64,000 bases of DNA from Caryophanales bacterium (lineage in GTDB: Bacteria > Bacillota > Bacilli > CAJFEE01), in the NCBI GenBank assembly GCA_029256085.1, contig JAQSYP010000006.1:1-64000 (forward strand), written 5' to 3'. Below the pieces are notes generated by a model. That model did not search any database. It saw nothing but the letters and a program-made list of their open reading frames with translations, and was not told where the DNA came from. Positions 43,831-52,931 of this stretch are shown here, in pieces (the stretch's first letter is position 1; each line of letters starts with the position of its first letter). The translations under genes were made by a program, and so were the position numbers.

Positions 43831-45090
43831 TTACTTAATTATTAGTTCCTTAGGAAAAGGTTCATTTTTCATAAGGTGCCACATTTTGTCTATATATGAT
43901 AGTGTGTAAAAATTTTCATAATAATAATAGTAGTAAGACCCCTTTGTTGTCATAACATATTGATTGTTTTCCTTTTTAACAAAGCCTAAAATTCTGGCAA
44001 GCCATAGCTCAAAGCCATAATTTTGTTCCAAACTCTCACCGAAGAACGTTTTGAAATCGGTTGAATTAACCCTCATTGTGTATGAAGTCCAAAACAAGTA
44101 ATATATCATTCTTTGTCTCCGTGAAAAATTCAACTTTAGAGCAGTAGGCAAGTTACCACTATTGATCCTCTTTTGATACTCGTACAAATCAAATGTATTA
44201 ATTTTAAACTGGTCCTCTAGAAGGGTTGTAGCAGAGCAACCAAATCCGAGAAAATTCTCCCTGGTCATTGAGGAGTACTTTGAAGAACCATGCTTGGAAA
44301 ACGTCCAAATTGAATCACGTACGTACCCTTGTTCATAGCAATAGTCAACTATTTCATACAATAACCCTTTCTTTTCTTTGTTGGTCATTTTAATAAATTT
44401 ACGGTCTGTAAAGGTGAAATCGATAAATGGATATATGGCGAAATGATTGGCACCATTATTGAATGCTGTTTCAATGTCCCTTTTCAAGATTTCGATTGTC
44501 TGACCTGGTAGTCCAAAAATGAAATCCATTGAAACGGTTTCGAAATTAACCTTTGATAATGCTTTGAACATGTTGGTGTAATTAAGCTCTCCTCTTCCTA
44601 GGAGCTTTAGATATTCAATCTGAAATGATTGAATCCCAATGCTGATCTTTGTAACACCAGCTTCTTTTAAAACTGTAAGTTTTTCTTCTGTCACATCACA
44701 AGGGTGTAGTTCTAACCCTATGCCTTCAGTTACAGTAAAATACTTATTAATCTGCTGAATTATATATTTTATTTCATTTGCGATAAGTGCAGGGGTTCCA
44801 CCACCAAAGTAAAGGCTTGTTACCTCCTTCTTTTCTATACCAACAGTACTTCCTACCATATCAATTTCTTTAAGCAACGCTTCAATATATGTATCTACTA
44901 AATTCTTATTGTATTGAACCTTACAATACGGGCAGAACTCACAAAGCGTCCTACAAAATGGAATATGTACATATAATCCTAGATTTCTTGTATCCTTATA
45001 ATCTAACTTGTTTTCGTATGTATTAGTAAAATGAAATGGCTTAAAAGACCTTGTCAGCCATGCACGTGTAGCTTTTGTTATAACACTCAT
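43831..45090 (-). CDS. HemW-like radical SAM protein
   Basis: A 419-residue radical SAM enzyme. GAGGAGAAAAT precedes the ATG. LYVHIPFCRTLCEFCPYC gives the CxxxCxxC cluster motif. The SAM-binding GGE-like motif is SLYFGGGTPALIA, followed by GVTKISIGIQSFQ and VSMDFIFGLPGQTIE, all typical of the HemW/HemN coproporphyrinogen dehydrogenase group. The N-terminal 40 residues and the C-terminal 150 (YYLFWTSYTMRV, GSYYYYYYENFYTLSYID) are not like canonical HemW. It starts 13 bases after the SPASM-like radical SAM gene, so the two form an operon. Heme handling or a novel radical modification are both possible; true heme synthesis is unlikely. Confidence 0.85.
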   Translation of the reverse strand: MSVITKATRAWLTRSFKPFHFTNTYENKLDYKDTRNLGLYVHIPFCRTLCEFCPYCKVQYNKNLVDTYIEALLKEIDMVGSTVGIEKKEVTSLYFGGGTPALIANEIKYIIQQINKYFTVTEGIGLELHPCDVTEEKLTVLKEAGVTKISIGIQSFQIEYLKLLGRGELNYTNMFKALSKVNFETVSMDFIFGLPGQTIEILKRDIETAFNNGANHFAIYPFIDFTFTDRKFIKMTNKEKKGLLYEIVDYCYEQGYVRDSIWTFSKHGSSKYSSMTRENFLGFGCSATTLLEDQFKINTFDLYEYQKRINSGNLPTALKLNFSRRQRMIYYLFWTSYTMRVNSTDFKTFFGESLEQNYGFELWLARILGFVKKENNQYVMTTKGSYYYYYYENFYTLSYIDKMWHLMKNEPFPKELIIK

Positions 45091-45103
45091 TATTTTCTCC
45101 TCT

Positions 45104-46006
45104 TTAAATGTATCTTAGATATGTCTTCAACATATCTACCATTACCTTGATTTTACCACTAAATATAAGCGTGTATTCTGCTGCGAAGAAATATCCACAC
45201 TTTTCACAGAGTCCCGGAACATCAATACACCTTCCACAAATTGAAAGTTTGCCATTTTCCATCACAACACACTGGTAACAAGGAGTTGGAAAATTATTGT
45301 GTACGATATAATCAAAGGCCGACTTCAGATTGAATATGGGGTATTCCCTATGTATAAGTTCGGTTATTTTATCACAACATTGCTGTTTTTCATAAACGCT
45401 CAATGCCAAGTCTAATGTTTCAGGGTATGGAGTATGAAAATTAAATGATACCGCTCTTATATTCATCTTGTCTTTTGCAACATCACAAACTTGTTGAATG
45501 CAACTCTTGTTAATCTGGTTGATTGCCATATATAAACAAATATTATCAGATGTTGCTTCATCAATATTCTTCATAATGACATCATAAGTATTGCCACGAA
45601 TGATGTTATGGTGCTCTCTGTCGCCGTCTAGACTTAGTAAAATTAAGTCTGCTTCGGGCAAATCTATTTTTTGTGTGCCATTAGTTACTATATTAACAAT
45701 ATAAAATCCCATATCTTTTGCTTCTATTACTAAGTCGCGCAAAGTTTTGTTCTCGCTTCTCCATAATAAGGTTTCTCCACCACAAAAAAACAGAATGCGT
45801 ATGCCCTTTTTATATAAAAATTCCATTTCTTGTTTTATTTGTTCGTAAGGGTGTATGACTGCATTATGATTATTAACAGAGCAGTGCTTACAGTTTAAAT
45901 TGCATTTGTCTGTGACAATAATCGTTCCCAATATGGGCTTTTTCCTCTGAAACAGTACAGTGCTAATTCCAAAAGACCCTAGTTTTATCAAATGATTTAA
46001 TTTCAT
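45104..46006 (-). CDS. Radical SAM protein with SPASM-like C-terminal cysteine cluster
   Basis: A 300-residue enzyme. ATG 46006 is used because GAGG lies five bases upstream; an extra 14 residues from 46048 lack a site. GTIIVTDKCNLNCKHCSVNN holds the CxxxCxxC motif. GIRILFFCGGETLLWRS is the GGE motif, and LILLSLDGDREHHNIIRG follows. The C-terminus has eight further cysteines including CYQCVV, CGRC and CEKC, which look like a SPASM-type auxiliary cluster, then a hydrophobic tail. It is the first gene of a two-gene operon with a HemW-like radical SAM. Product and substrate are unknown; lipid or peptide modification are guesses. Confidence 0.85.
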   Translation of the reverse strand: MKLNHLIKLGSFGISTVLFQRKKPILGTIIVTDKCNLNCKHCSVNNHNAVIHPYEQIKQEMEFLYKKGIRILFFCGGETLLWRSENKTLRDLVIEAKDMGFYIVNIVTNGTQKIDLPEADLILLSLDGDREHHNIIRGNTYDVIMKNIDEATSDNICLYMAINQINKSCIQQVCDVAKDKMNIRAVSFNFHTPYPETLDLALSVYEKQQCCDKITELIHREYPIFNLKSAFDYIVHNNFPTPCYQCVVMENGKLSICGRCIDVPGLCEKCGYFFAAEYTLIFSGKIKVMVDMLKTYLRYI

Positions 46007-46164
46007 ATTAACCTCGCGTAGAAAAAGTAATTTATTAATGGTTTTCAATATTATCTCAAAAATGTTTATTGCTTCTTGTAAAACTGTGTCGAAATTAATA
46101 AAAAAACACCTAATCTATTTGATTGTATTTATACAAATTAAATTGGCCTTATATAAATAAAAGA

Positions 46165-46190
46165 AAAGATAGCTTAATTCAAGCTATCTT
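46165..46190 (-). terminator. Terminator of the opuA operon
   Basis: AGATAGCTT and AAGCTATCT pair around five bases; the minus strand continues TTTTCTTTTATTT. It follows the opuAC stop at 46210. Confidence 0.85.
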
Positions 46191-46209
46191 CTCGTTAATT
46201 ATAATTCTA

Positions 46210-47112
46210 TTATTTTAGATCTTCAATTGAGTCAATATCCATGTAAGCTGGAACGACTAATCCAAGTTTAGTTCCAGAAAGGTTTGCACCTAAGTCTTCG
46301 AACTTTCCTTTATATTCAGCGTAGTAGTCAGCGTGAGTTGTTGGCAACCATGCACCTACCATTGCGTCACCACTTCCGTCTGCAATACCTGCCCACATTG
46401 GACCTGCATCAACTTGAACTAACTTTACTTCATATCCTACACTTTCTAGTACATTTTCTACAACATGTGAACTAGCTATTACATCATCCCATGCAACGTA
46501 TAGCATTTTTAGCTCTTTACCGTTAACTTTTTCAACACCATCAGTCCAAGTGTCAACTAGCTCCTTATTATCTTTCACCCATTGTGCTGCTGCATCTTCT
46601 GGATCCGTACCTTCTTGAATTGAATTCATTACTGTTTCAATGTGTTTCGGCTCCCATTTAAATTGGTCAAGAAGCTTATAGGCATCCGGGTGATCTTCTT
46701 TCAGCCCTTTACGAACGATGGTATTAACATCTTCAGCACCACCATATATTCCCTTTGGATCTTCTAAGTATTTTAAATCATAGCTTGCAAACTTCCAGTG
46801 TGGGCTCCAACCTGTTACAATGATTGGTTCCTTTTTGTCATAAGCTTTTTTCAAGGCCGCTGCCATTGCAGCACCTGAACCTTCCACTACTTCCCATTTA
46901 TCTAGACCATATTTAGGAAGAACATCATTAATAGTTAATTTCATTAATCCTGCACCTGGATCTATCCCAACAATTTTATAATCAACTTGTTCTCCTACAA
47001 ATTTAGTAGAGTTTTTTGATTCAGATGATTTTTCTGTTTCATCTCCCCCACAAGCAGTTAATCCAAGTGCTAGAGCTAGTGCTGATGTGATCCCAACTAA
47101 TTTTTTAAACAT
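46210..47112 (-). CDS. opuAC: Glycine betaine ABC transporter, substrate-binding lipoprotein OpuAC
   Basis: A 300-residue lipoprotein with lipobox LGLTACGG. The mature part is an OpuAC fold: YKIVGIDPGAGLMKLTIN, IVTGWSPHWKFASYDLKYL and GPMWAGIADGSGDAMVGAWL, whose Trp residues form the aromatic cage for the quaternary ammonium group. Length is close to Bacillus OpuAC. Its ATG overlaps the opuAB stop by one base. It imports osmoprotectants such as glycine betaine in partnership with OpuAA and OpuAB. Confidence 0.95.
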   Translation of the reverse strand: MFKKLVGITSALALALGLTACGGDETEKSSESKNSTKFVGEQVDYKIVGIDPGAGLMKLTINDVLPKYGLDKWEVVEGSGAAMAAALKKAYDKKEPIIVTGWSPHWKFASYDLKYLEDPKGIYGGAEDVNTIVRKGLKEDHPDAYKLLDQFKWEPKHIETVMNSIQEGTDPEDAAAQWVKDNKELVDTWTDGVEKVNGKELKMLYVAWDDVIASSHVVENVLESVGYEVKLVQVDAGPMWAGIADGSGDAMVGAWLPTTHADYYAEYKGKFEDLGANLSGTKLGLVVPAYMDIDSIEDLK

Positions 47113-47960
47113 TATAAAATTCCCCCTTGTTTTTTCTTTCCAATATTTTGTGTGATACGGTCTAGTAAAATAGCAATTACAACTATTGCTATTCCCGCTT
47201 CAAACCCATCACCTGTTTTAATTTGTGTGACTGCACGATATACTTCTGTACCAAGTCCTGGTGCGCCAACCATAGATGCTATTACTACCATTGATAAAGA
47301 TAGCATTATACTTTGATTAATCCCCGCCATAATCGTTGGCATAGCCAGTGGCAATTCTACCTTTAGCAGCTTTTGCTTAGTTGTAGAGCCAAATGCTTCT
47401 GACGCCTCAATTAAATCCGCTGGAACTTGTTTAATTCCTAATACGGTTAAGCGAATCGTTGGTGGCATTGCAAAAATAACCGATGCAATTACCCCTGGTA
47501 CAACACCTATGCTAAAGAAGAAGATTGCTGGAAGTAAATAAACGAAAGCTGGCATAGTTTGCATCAAATCGAGAATAGGTGTAACTATTTGTCTCACTCT
47601 TTCACTTTGAGATGCCCAAATACCAACTGGAATCCCTATCACGATAGAAATTAAAACCGAGGTCAATACAAGAGATAGTGTCTCAATCATTTCTTCCCAA
47701 TAACCTAAATTATCAATAAGAAATAAACCTAATAAGGAAAATAAAGCAATTCTCCAATTACAAACCTTCCAAGCTATTAAACTCACAATAATAATTAGTA
47801 CTATTGAAGGGACAATGCTTAAACCTGTAACAATGCCTTCAACAAAGAACTCAATGCTATCTGATATACCATCAAATACTTCACCAAAGTTACTTGTCAT
47901 CCAATCAACTAATAAGTCGATCCAATCTGCTAAGGGAAGTCTCGGTAAAATTCCTTCCAT
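47112..47960 (-). CDS. opuAB: Glycine betaine ABC transporter permease OpuAB
   Basis: A 282-residue permease, the same length as Bacillus OpuAB, with about six helices. It shows the ProW-type N-terminus (LPLADWIDLLVDWMTSNFGE), the SERVRQIVTPILDLMQTMPA region and the EAA loop DLIEASEAFGSTTKQKLLKV. Its start overlaps the last base of opuAA, and its end overlaps opuAC, so the three are translationally coupled. Confidence 0.96.
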   Translation of the reverse strand: MEGILPRLPLADWIDLLVDWMTSNFGEVFDGISDSIEFFVEGIVTGLSIVPSIVLIIIVSLIAWKVCNWRIALFSLLGLFLIDNLGYWEEMIETLSLVLTSVLISIVIGIPVGIWASQSERVRQIVTPILDLMQTMPAFVYLLPAIFFFSIGVVPGVIASVIFAMPPTIRLTVLGIKQVPADLIEASEAFGSTTKQKLLKVELPLAMPTIMAGINQSIMLSLSMVVIASMVGAPGLGTEVYRAVTQIKTGDGFEAGIAIVVIAILLDRITQNIGKKKQGGIL

Positions 47961-49216
47961 TACAGCACCTCCTTAGCTATTGCCACTTCGGGTTCAATTA
48001 TTTCTGATTCAACAACTTCATTTATATATTTCGAATTACCCGTAAGTGCTCCAATTACTGCACCTTTAATTAAAATACCTTTTAACCGGTTATTAACATC
48101 TGTAACAGCAACAGGAATGTTTGACGATGAAACTTTATCAAATAAATCGATTAGTACAGTGTCTGTTCCAACGACATTTATATCCTTATCTAGGATGTCT
48201 ATTAGCGACTCACTTTTATCAGCTGCTTCCGAAGCATCTTTAGCAGTAATTGCCCCAAGAAGATGCTGCTGTTTATCCACGACATATATAGATGAAATAC
48301 CTAGATTCTTCATTAATTTTAGAGCAACACGTGGCCCTTTATCGATTTGTACGGTTTCAGCACGCTTCATAACATGTTGAGCAGTCAAGACCTTCGAAAG
48401 ATCTACGTCCTCTACAAATCTCTCAACATATTCATTAGAAGGATTCATTAATACTTCTTCGGGTGTTCCTATTTGTACGATGTTACCATCCTTCATAAGG
48501 GCAATTCTGTCACCAATACGTAGGGCTTCATCTAAATCATGGGTAATAAAGACGATTGTCTTCTCCATATTAGACTGTAATTCTAGCAACTCATCCTGCA
48601 TATCTTTACGAATTAACGGATCCAATGCGCTAAAAGCTTCATCCATTAAAAGAACATCAGGATCATTTGCTAGCGCTCTCGCCAATCCCACACGCTGTTG
48701 CATTCCACCACTTAGTTGACTAGGATATTGATTCTCATAACCATCTAGACCTACTAATGCTAAGGCCTCTAATGCCTTTGTACTTCTTTCAGACTTTTCA
48801 ACACCCTGAATTTCCAAACCATATTCAGTGTTTTCAAGCACTGTCTTATGAGGAAACAATGCAAACTTCTGAAAGACCATGCTAATTTTCTTTCTTCTAA
48901 CTTGCCTTAATTCTTCCTTATTCATCTTAACTACGTCTTTACCATCAATAAGAACTTGCCCTAATGTTGGTTCAATTAGACGATTAAGCAAGCGCACTAA
49001 GGTTGACTTTCCACTTCCAGATAACCCCATAATTACAAATATTTCACCTGATTTCACTTCGAAAGTTGCTCTATTAACACCAACCGTTGAACCTGTTTCC
49101 TTTAATATTTTTTCCTTAGATTTCCCCTCCTTTAGTAATTGGAGTGCCTTCTTTGATGATTTCCCGAAAATCTTGGTAACATCATTGACCCTTATCTTTA
49201 CCTCGGTTTCTATCAT
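47960..49216 (-). CDS. opuAA: Glycine betaine ABC transporter ATP-binding protein OpuAA
   Basis: A 418-residue ATPase matching Bacillus OpuAA in length. Walker A is [18 protein letters not shown], the signature is YPSQLSGGMQQRVGLARAL and Walker B is DVLLMDEAFSALDPLIRKD. The C-terminal 140 residues are two CBS domains (VMKRAETVQIDKGPRV, DIDLLDKD-type region), which in OpuA sense ionic strength. First gene of the opuA operon; GAGGTGATTG precedes the ATG. Confidence 0.96.
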   Translation of the reverse strand: MIETEVKIRVNDVTKIFGKSSKKALQLLKEGKSKEKILKETGSTVGVNRATFEVKSGEIFVIMGLSGSGKSTLVRLLNRLIEPTLGQVLIDGKDVVKMNKEELRQVRRKKISMVFQKFALFPHKTVLENTEYGLEIQGVEKSERSTKALEALALVGLDGYENQYPSQLSGGMQQRVGLARALANDPDVLLMDEAFSALDPLIRKDMQDELLELQSNMEKTIVFITHDLDEALRIGDRIALMKDGNIVQIGTPEEVLMNPSNEYVERFVEDVDLSKVLTAQHVMKRAETVQIDKGPRVALKLMKNLGISSIYVVDKQQHLLGAITAKDASEAADKSESLIDILDKDINVVGTDTVLIDLFDKVSSSNIPVAVTDVNNRLKGILIKGAVIGALTGNSKYINEVVESEIIEPEVAIAKEVL

Positions 49217-49279
49217 TCAATCACCTCGTTTTTTCTTTGGTCTTTCATAAGTATAACACATTTTTAAAAAAATAATTTG

Positions 49280-49324
49280 TATGAACAGTCTAATTTATGT
49301 TTATAAGTTATATAATATGAACAG
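49280..49324. promoter_or_regulatory. Candidate operator between opuA and its GbsR-type regulator
   Basis: TATGAACAG occurs twice as a direct repeat, at 49280 and 49316. Between them GTTTATA forms an inverted pair with the second TATGAAC (GTTTATA-N10-TATGAAC). The divergent GbsR-type regulator gene makes this the natural binding region for controlling opuA; the assignment is inferred. Confidence 0.4.
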
Positions 49325-49350
49325 AAAAAACTGTGCGAATTTATTTTTTG

Positions 49351-49378
49351 TTTACTTTAATGCTCATTTAAGTATAAT
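49351..49378 (+). promoter_or_regulatory. Probable promoter of the GbsR-type gene
   Basis: TTTACT (49351-49356) and TATAAT (49373-49378) with a 16-base spacer, about 45 bases before the start codon. Confidence 0.55.
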
Positions 49379-49421
49379 GATTATGTAGTATTACAATTAA
49401 TTGACGATTTTGTTATAGGAC

Positions 49422-49973
49422 GTGAGAAAGTTGAAAGATGAAGAAGTATTACAAAAAACAAGGACAATGGTTATAGATACCATTTCTCAAAATATGAACC
49501 TATATGGAATTACCCCCTCAGCTGGACGTCTTTACGGCCTTCTTTTTTTCTCGGATAAACCACTTACACTCGATGAAATGAAAGAAGAGCTCGGTATGAG
49601 TAAAACTAGTATGAGTAATTCGATTAAAAGCTTACTAGATTTAAATATGGTGGAAAAGGTTTGGGTAAGGGGAGCTAGAAGGGATCTATATACAATCAAA
49701 GAAGATTGGTATCAGTGCTTCTTTGACTTCTTCAAAATAAAATGGCGTACAGCCATTATGATGAATAGTAGTGCGATGGAAAAATCTATCTCAAAATTAA
49801 ATGATCTTATTGCTGATCCGAGTACTTCTGAAGAAATTCGTGAGCATGCACTAACGGATATAGATAAGCTAAAGGAAAGACTTGAATATTACGAATGGCA
49901 AAACAGACTCTTCGACACCTTTCAAACAAAAGAGATTCTTAAGTTTGTTCCAATCGATAAGAAGAAAGAATAG
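49422..49973 (+). CDS. GbsR/OpcR-type MarR-like transcriptional regulator
   Basis: A 183-residue winged-helix protein. GTG 49422 or TTG 49431 may be the start; AGGA lies upstream of both. The DNA-binding part reads GITPSAGRLYGLLFFSDKPL, LDEMKEELGMSKTSMSNSIK and LNMVEKVWVRGARRDLYTIK, the hallmark of the GbsR family, which senses choline or glycine betaine-related ligands and represses uptake or synthesis genes. It is divergent from opuA, as OpcR-type repressors often are from their targets. Confidence 0.92.
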   Translation: MRKLKDEEVLQKTRTMVIDTISQNMNLYGITPSAGRLYGLLFFSDKPLTLDEMKEELGMSKTSMSNSIKSLLDLNMVEKVWVRGARRDLYTIKEDWYQCFFDFFKIKWRTAIMMNSSAMEKSISKLNDLIADPSTSEEIREHALTDIDKLKERLEYYEWQNRLFDTFQTKEILKFVPIDKKKE

Positions 49974-49994
49974 ATATGTAGCTTTTTGGAAATA

Positions 49995-50037
49995 AATACC
50001 CTTCTATAATGCTAAGTATTATAGAAGGGTATTTTAT
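49995..50037. terminator. Bidirectional terminator between gbsR-type and serine hydrolase genes
   Basis: AATACCCTTCTATAAT and ATTATAGAAGGGTATT pair perfectly around seven bases. T-rich sequence follows on plus and AT-rich on minus. Confidence 0.9.
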
Positions 50038-51129
50038 TTAGAGTAAATTCAAATCAGAATTATTATTTATAATAGCATTATGAATATCCCAACCTAATGG
50101 ACCCGAACATAGTCCTTGGTTAGCCAAAATAACTACATAAATATCTAGGCTCGGATAATAATATAGCCTTGCACTAATTCCATATTCTTCCCCGGTATGA
50201 CCACATCGAACGATTTCTTTGCTTTCTTTATTTAAAATAAATTCATTGCCGTATCCATACATCCATATGTAATCCCTTGGTGTGTCATCATATTCTGAAA
50301 CCTTTGGAATAAACATCTCCCTTGTCATTTTTTCACCAAGTAATTCATTATTTCTCAATCCTTTTATAAACTTTACTAGGTCTTCCGCACTTGAGGTAGC
50401 TCCTCCATCTGAAGCAGCGTCAGGGGTTGCAGTATAAATGTTCTTTTTCCATCCTATAATTTTTTCATTACCATCTAATATAATTTCATAACCTTCAGCC
50501 ACTGACTCATCAGCATCATCTAAAGAAAGGAAATCTGAATCATTCATATTTAACTTTTTGAAGATATTTTCTCTAATATAATCAAAATAAGAAAATCCTG
50601 ACTCTTTTTGTATTATAAGACCCAATAATATATACCCTGCACCATTATAATGGTATTTTTCATTAACCTTTCTAACTGGTTCGTTATACATAAATAAATC
50701 TAGATAATCTTCTAGTTTACGAATTTTATAGATTGGAGTTTTTGACCAAAGTTTTTCCCATTCTTCACTTCCAAGCTTTTCATCAAAGTAATCTCCAATG
50801 CCTGATGTGTGCGTTAGTAAACTTTCAACTGTTACGTCTTTTGGAATTTTACTACCCTTAAGCTCTAGATATTCAACAACTTTAGTATTAAAAGAAAGTT
50901 TACCAGTTTCGATTAATTGGAGGATGCCTACTGCTGTGAACATTTTTGATACAGACGCAATTCTAAAGCGTGTCTTCAAACTATTATTTATCTTCCAAGA
51001 TCTATTAGCATATCCATAGGTTCCTGAAAAAAGCTCTTCGTTCCCTTTACTAATTAGTACAACACCTGAAAATTGATCATTTTCTACCTTTTTAGAAATC
51101 AGTTTATTAATTTGTTCACTGAAATTCAT
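50038..51129 (-). CDS. Serine hydrolase of the beta-lactamase/AmpC family
   Basis: A 363-residue protein. The nucleophile motif SxxK is RIASVSKMFTAVGILQLIE. The second motif Y-x-N is in YHYNGAGYILLGL, and the third, HTG, in GHTGEEYGISARLYYYP. Near the middle, LLTHTSGIGDYFDEK is the usual class C-like segment. No signal peptide is visible, so it is probably cytoplasmic, which argues for an esterase or peptidase rather than a wall enzyme. The start overlaps the acetyltransferase stop by one base, so they are co-translated. Confidence 0.88.
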   Translation of the reverse strand: MNFSEQINKLISKKVENDQFSGVVLISKGNEELFSGTYGYANRSWKINNSLKTRFRIASVSKMFTAVGILQLIETGKLSFNTKVVEYLELKGSKIPKDVTVESLLTHTSGIGDYFDEKLGSEEWEKLWSKTPIYKIRKLEDYLDLFMYNEPVRKVNEKYHYNGAGYILLGLIIQKESGFSYFDYIRENIFKKLNMNDSDFLSLDDADESVAEGYEIILDGNEKIIGWKKNIYTATPDAASDGGATSSAEDLVKFIKGLRNNELLGEKMTREMFIPKVSEYDDTPRDYIWMYGYGNEFILNKESKEIVRCGHTGEEYGISARLYYYPSLDIYVVILANQGLCSGPLGWDIHNAIINNNSDLNLL

Positions 51130-51686
51130 TACAGTACTCCTTTTGCTTCATTATGTAGATTAAACTCCAACTGAAAATCTCTCGGATCATTTTCATATAG
51201 TTGCCTGTTTATTTCTGCTGCCTCAACACAGCCTACAGCAAAGTAGAATGCAATCGTTTCTTCTGCAGATCCAGCACATATATATATTTTGTCAGCATTC
51301 CACTGTTTTGCAACATCTGCTGAAAGGAAGAATAAATTTTTACCTATACCCTTATTTCTATATTCTAGCGATATAAATAGTTGATCTAGTAGAACATATT
51401 TAGACTCCTGGCCGAAGAATCCGCGATTAACCGTTACTAACCCTATTAAAGTTTGTTTTTCATCAAATGCACCAATTGCGCAACCTTTACCTTGAATTGT
51501 CTCTTTAAGCCTACTCACATGATAACCATAACCATTTGGCCAATCAGGATCTTGATAATTAATTTCCACTAATTTTCTTTCACCATTTACTTCTCGCCAT
51601 GCTCTCCCTATGAATTGCGACGCATCGATTTCACGAATTCGTTCACATTCTTCAATTTTCAATTCTCTATATGTGATTCCTACCAT
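51129..51686 (-). CDS. GNAT-family N-acetyltransferase
   Basis: A 185-residue acetyltransferase. ATG 51686 follows GGAGG at five bases; the frame from 51698 starts inside that site. The acetyl-CoA loop is LFISLEYRNKGIGKNLFFLS, preceded by GLVTVNRGFFGQESKYVLLD and followed by YICAGSAEETIAFYFAVGC. The stop shares one base with the start of the serine hydrolase gene. Substrate unknown. Confidence 0.87.
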   Translation of the reverse strand: MVGITYRELKIEECERIREIDASQFIGRAWREVNGERKLVEINYQDPDWPNGYGYHVSRLKETIQGKGCAIGAFDEKQTLIGLVTVNRGFFGQESKYVLLDQLFISLEYRNKGIGKNLFFLSADVAKQWNADKIYICAGSAEETIAFYFAVGCVEAAEINRQLYENDPRDFQLEFNLHNEAKGVL

Positions 51687-51715
51687 CAGTTCCTCCATTT
51701 AAATACACAAAAATA

Positions 51716-51746
51716 TAAAAAGCGCTATCTATTTCAGATGAGCGCA
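51716..51746 (-). terminator. Terminator of the pentapeptide-repeat gene
   Basis: GCGCT and AGCGC pair around a 14-base loop; the minus strand then reads TTTTTATATTTTTG. Confidence 0.72.
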
Positions 51747-51801
51747 ATGATGTCTCTTTTACAAAACTGCATAAAGAACTGTCTCTCCGTTTCCAAGAGA
51801 G

Positions 51802-52614
51802 CTAAGACCAATCCCTTGGACGCTTTATTCTTATTGGTAGGCTAGTGTTAGAATCTCCCTTTGCAGAGTTAATTTGGGATTGTGTAATAAATATGCTTTC
51901 TGTAAGGTTTGCTCCTCTAATATCTACATTCCGCAGATCTGCTCCAATAAGATTGGTACCAGCTAAGTTGTTCCCCCTTAAATCTGCTGCAATTAGGAGT
52001 GCGCCTGCCAAGTTCTCTCCTCTTAGGTCAGTTTTTTTTAAATCTTTACCTATTAAATCTAGTCTTCTAGAAATCGTTCTCTTACCTTTAAAAGTCTTTC
52101 TTTTATCCTCGTAATACTTAACACATACATGTTCACTAACCTTTTTGAGAAGAGAGTTAACTTTAACTCTATGAGAATCTATGTCTAACTCTAAAAGATC
52201 ATTAGCATTTAAATATGTAAGCTCTTCTGTTTCATTTATCAAGTGTTCTACCTTATTTCTTATGTTACTATCTATTTTTATCAAAAGTATCTCAGTCAAA
52301 TACCATAGCATCTCATGGAGTTGTCTCATTACAGAAAACGCATTAAACATCTGCTGCGCCGATTCTATATCTTTCTGCCAATCTTGTCCCTTAAATGTAG
52401 TTTGAGCTACTTTTTGTCCAGCTCCAAAACATTCATAGGAAGTACATCCTTTATGACCTTTTTCTTGAAGATCTTTGTGAACAGAACATCTAAAATCCTT
52501 TTTAAGATTCGAGCAAGGTTTACCAGCCTCTTTATCACCCGGAAATCCCTCAGAAGCCGAAAAATATAACGCAACACAGCAAAGACCGAAACATTTCCTG
52601 CAATCGCTTTTCAT
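51802..52614 (-). CDS. Cysteine-rich pentapeptide-repeat protein
   Basis: A 270-residue protein if ATG 52614 is used (MKSDCRKCFGLCCVALYFSA); related proteins as I recall begin there. GTG 52689 would add 25 residues and the ribosome site is weak for both. Residues 1-75 hold eight or more cysteines (CRKCFGLCC, PCSNL, RCSVHKDL, GCTSYECFGAG), probably a metal site. A helical middle leads to pentapeptide repeats near 185-245: LDLIGKDLKKTDLRGENLAG and LRGNNLAGTNLIGADLRN, a right-handed beta-helix. The family is known only as hypothetical. Monocistronic, divergent from malate synthase. Confidence 0.8.
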   Translation of the reverse strand: MKSDCRKCFGLCCVALYFSASEGFPGDKEAGKPCSNLKKDFRCSVHKDLQEKGHKGCTSYECFGAGQKVAQTTFKGQDWQKDIESAQQMFNAFSVMRQLHEMLWYLTEILLIKIDSNIRNKVEHLINETEELTYLNANDLLELDIDSHRVKVNSLLKKVSEHVCVKYYEDKRKTFKGKRTISRRLDLIGKDLKKTDLRGENLAGALLIAADLRGNNLAGTNLIGADLRNVDIRGANLTESIFITQSQINSAKGDSNTSLPIRIKRPRDWS

Positions 52615-52931
52615 ATCTACAAATAACCTATCTTCATATATATTGCTATTTTCGTATACTATATAACTCACCCCTTGAAGCAACCCCACAATTATATATT
52701 CTCTTAAGTATTCAATATTAGTTTAATAAAATCCTCTTTTTCAATCCAACAAGAGTTATTGATTGATTCAAATTCGTAATTACAAAACACCCTAAAATAT
52801 TGTTGTATTTCGGGAAGGATTTTCAAAAGATAGGTAGAAATTATTGTTATTGCAGAAAATTTTACAGTACAATGTCTATGGATATTAATGTATTATATTT
52901 TCTGCTAAATTTTTGGAGGGTAGGTAGTGAA

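Noticed and set aside
43831-45090. Calling the HemW-like protein coproporphyrinogen oxidase (hemN)
   Set aside because: Only the radical SAM core fits; the ends differ and no heme genes are near.
52800-52931. N-terminal extension of malate synthase G
   Set aside because: Family proteins begin at MTKYVEKG; the upstream codons have no ribosome site and unusual Cys/Tyr-rich sequence.
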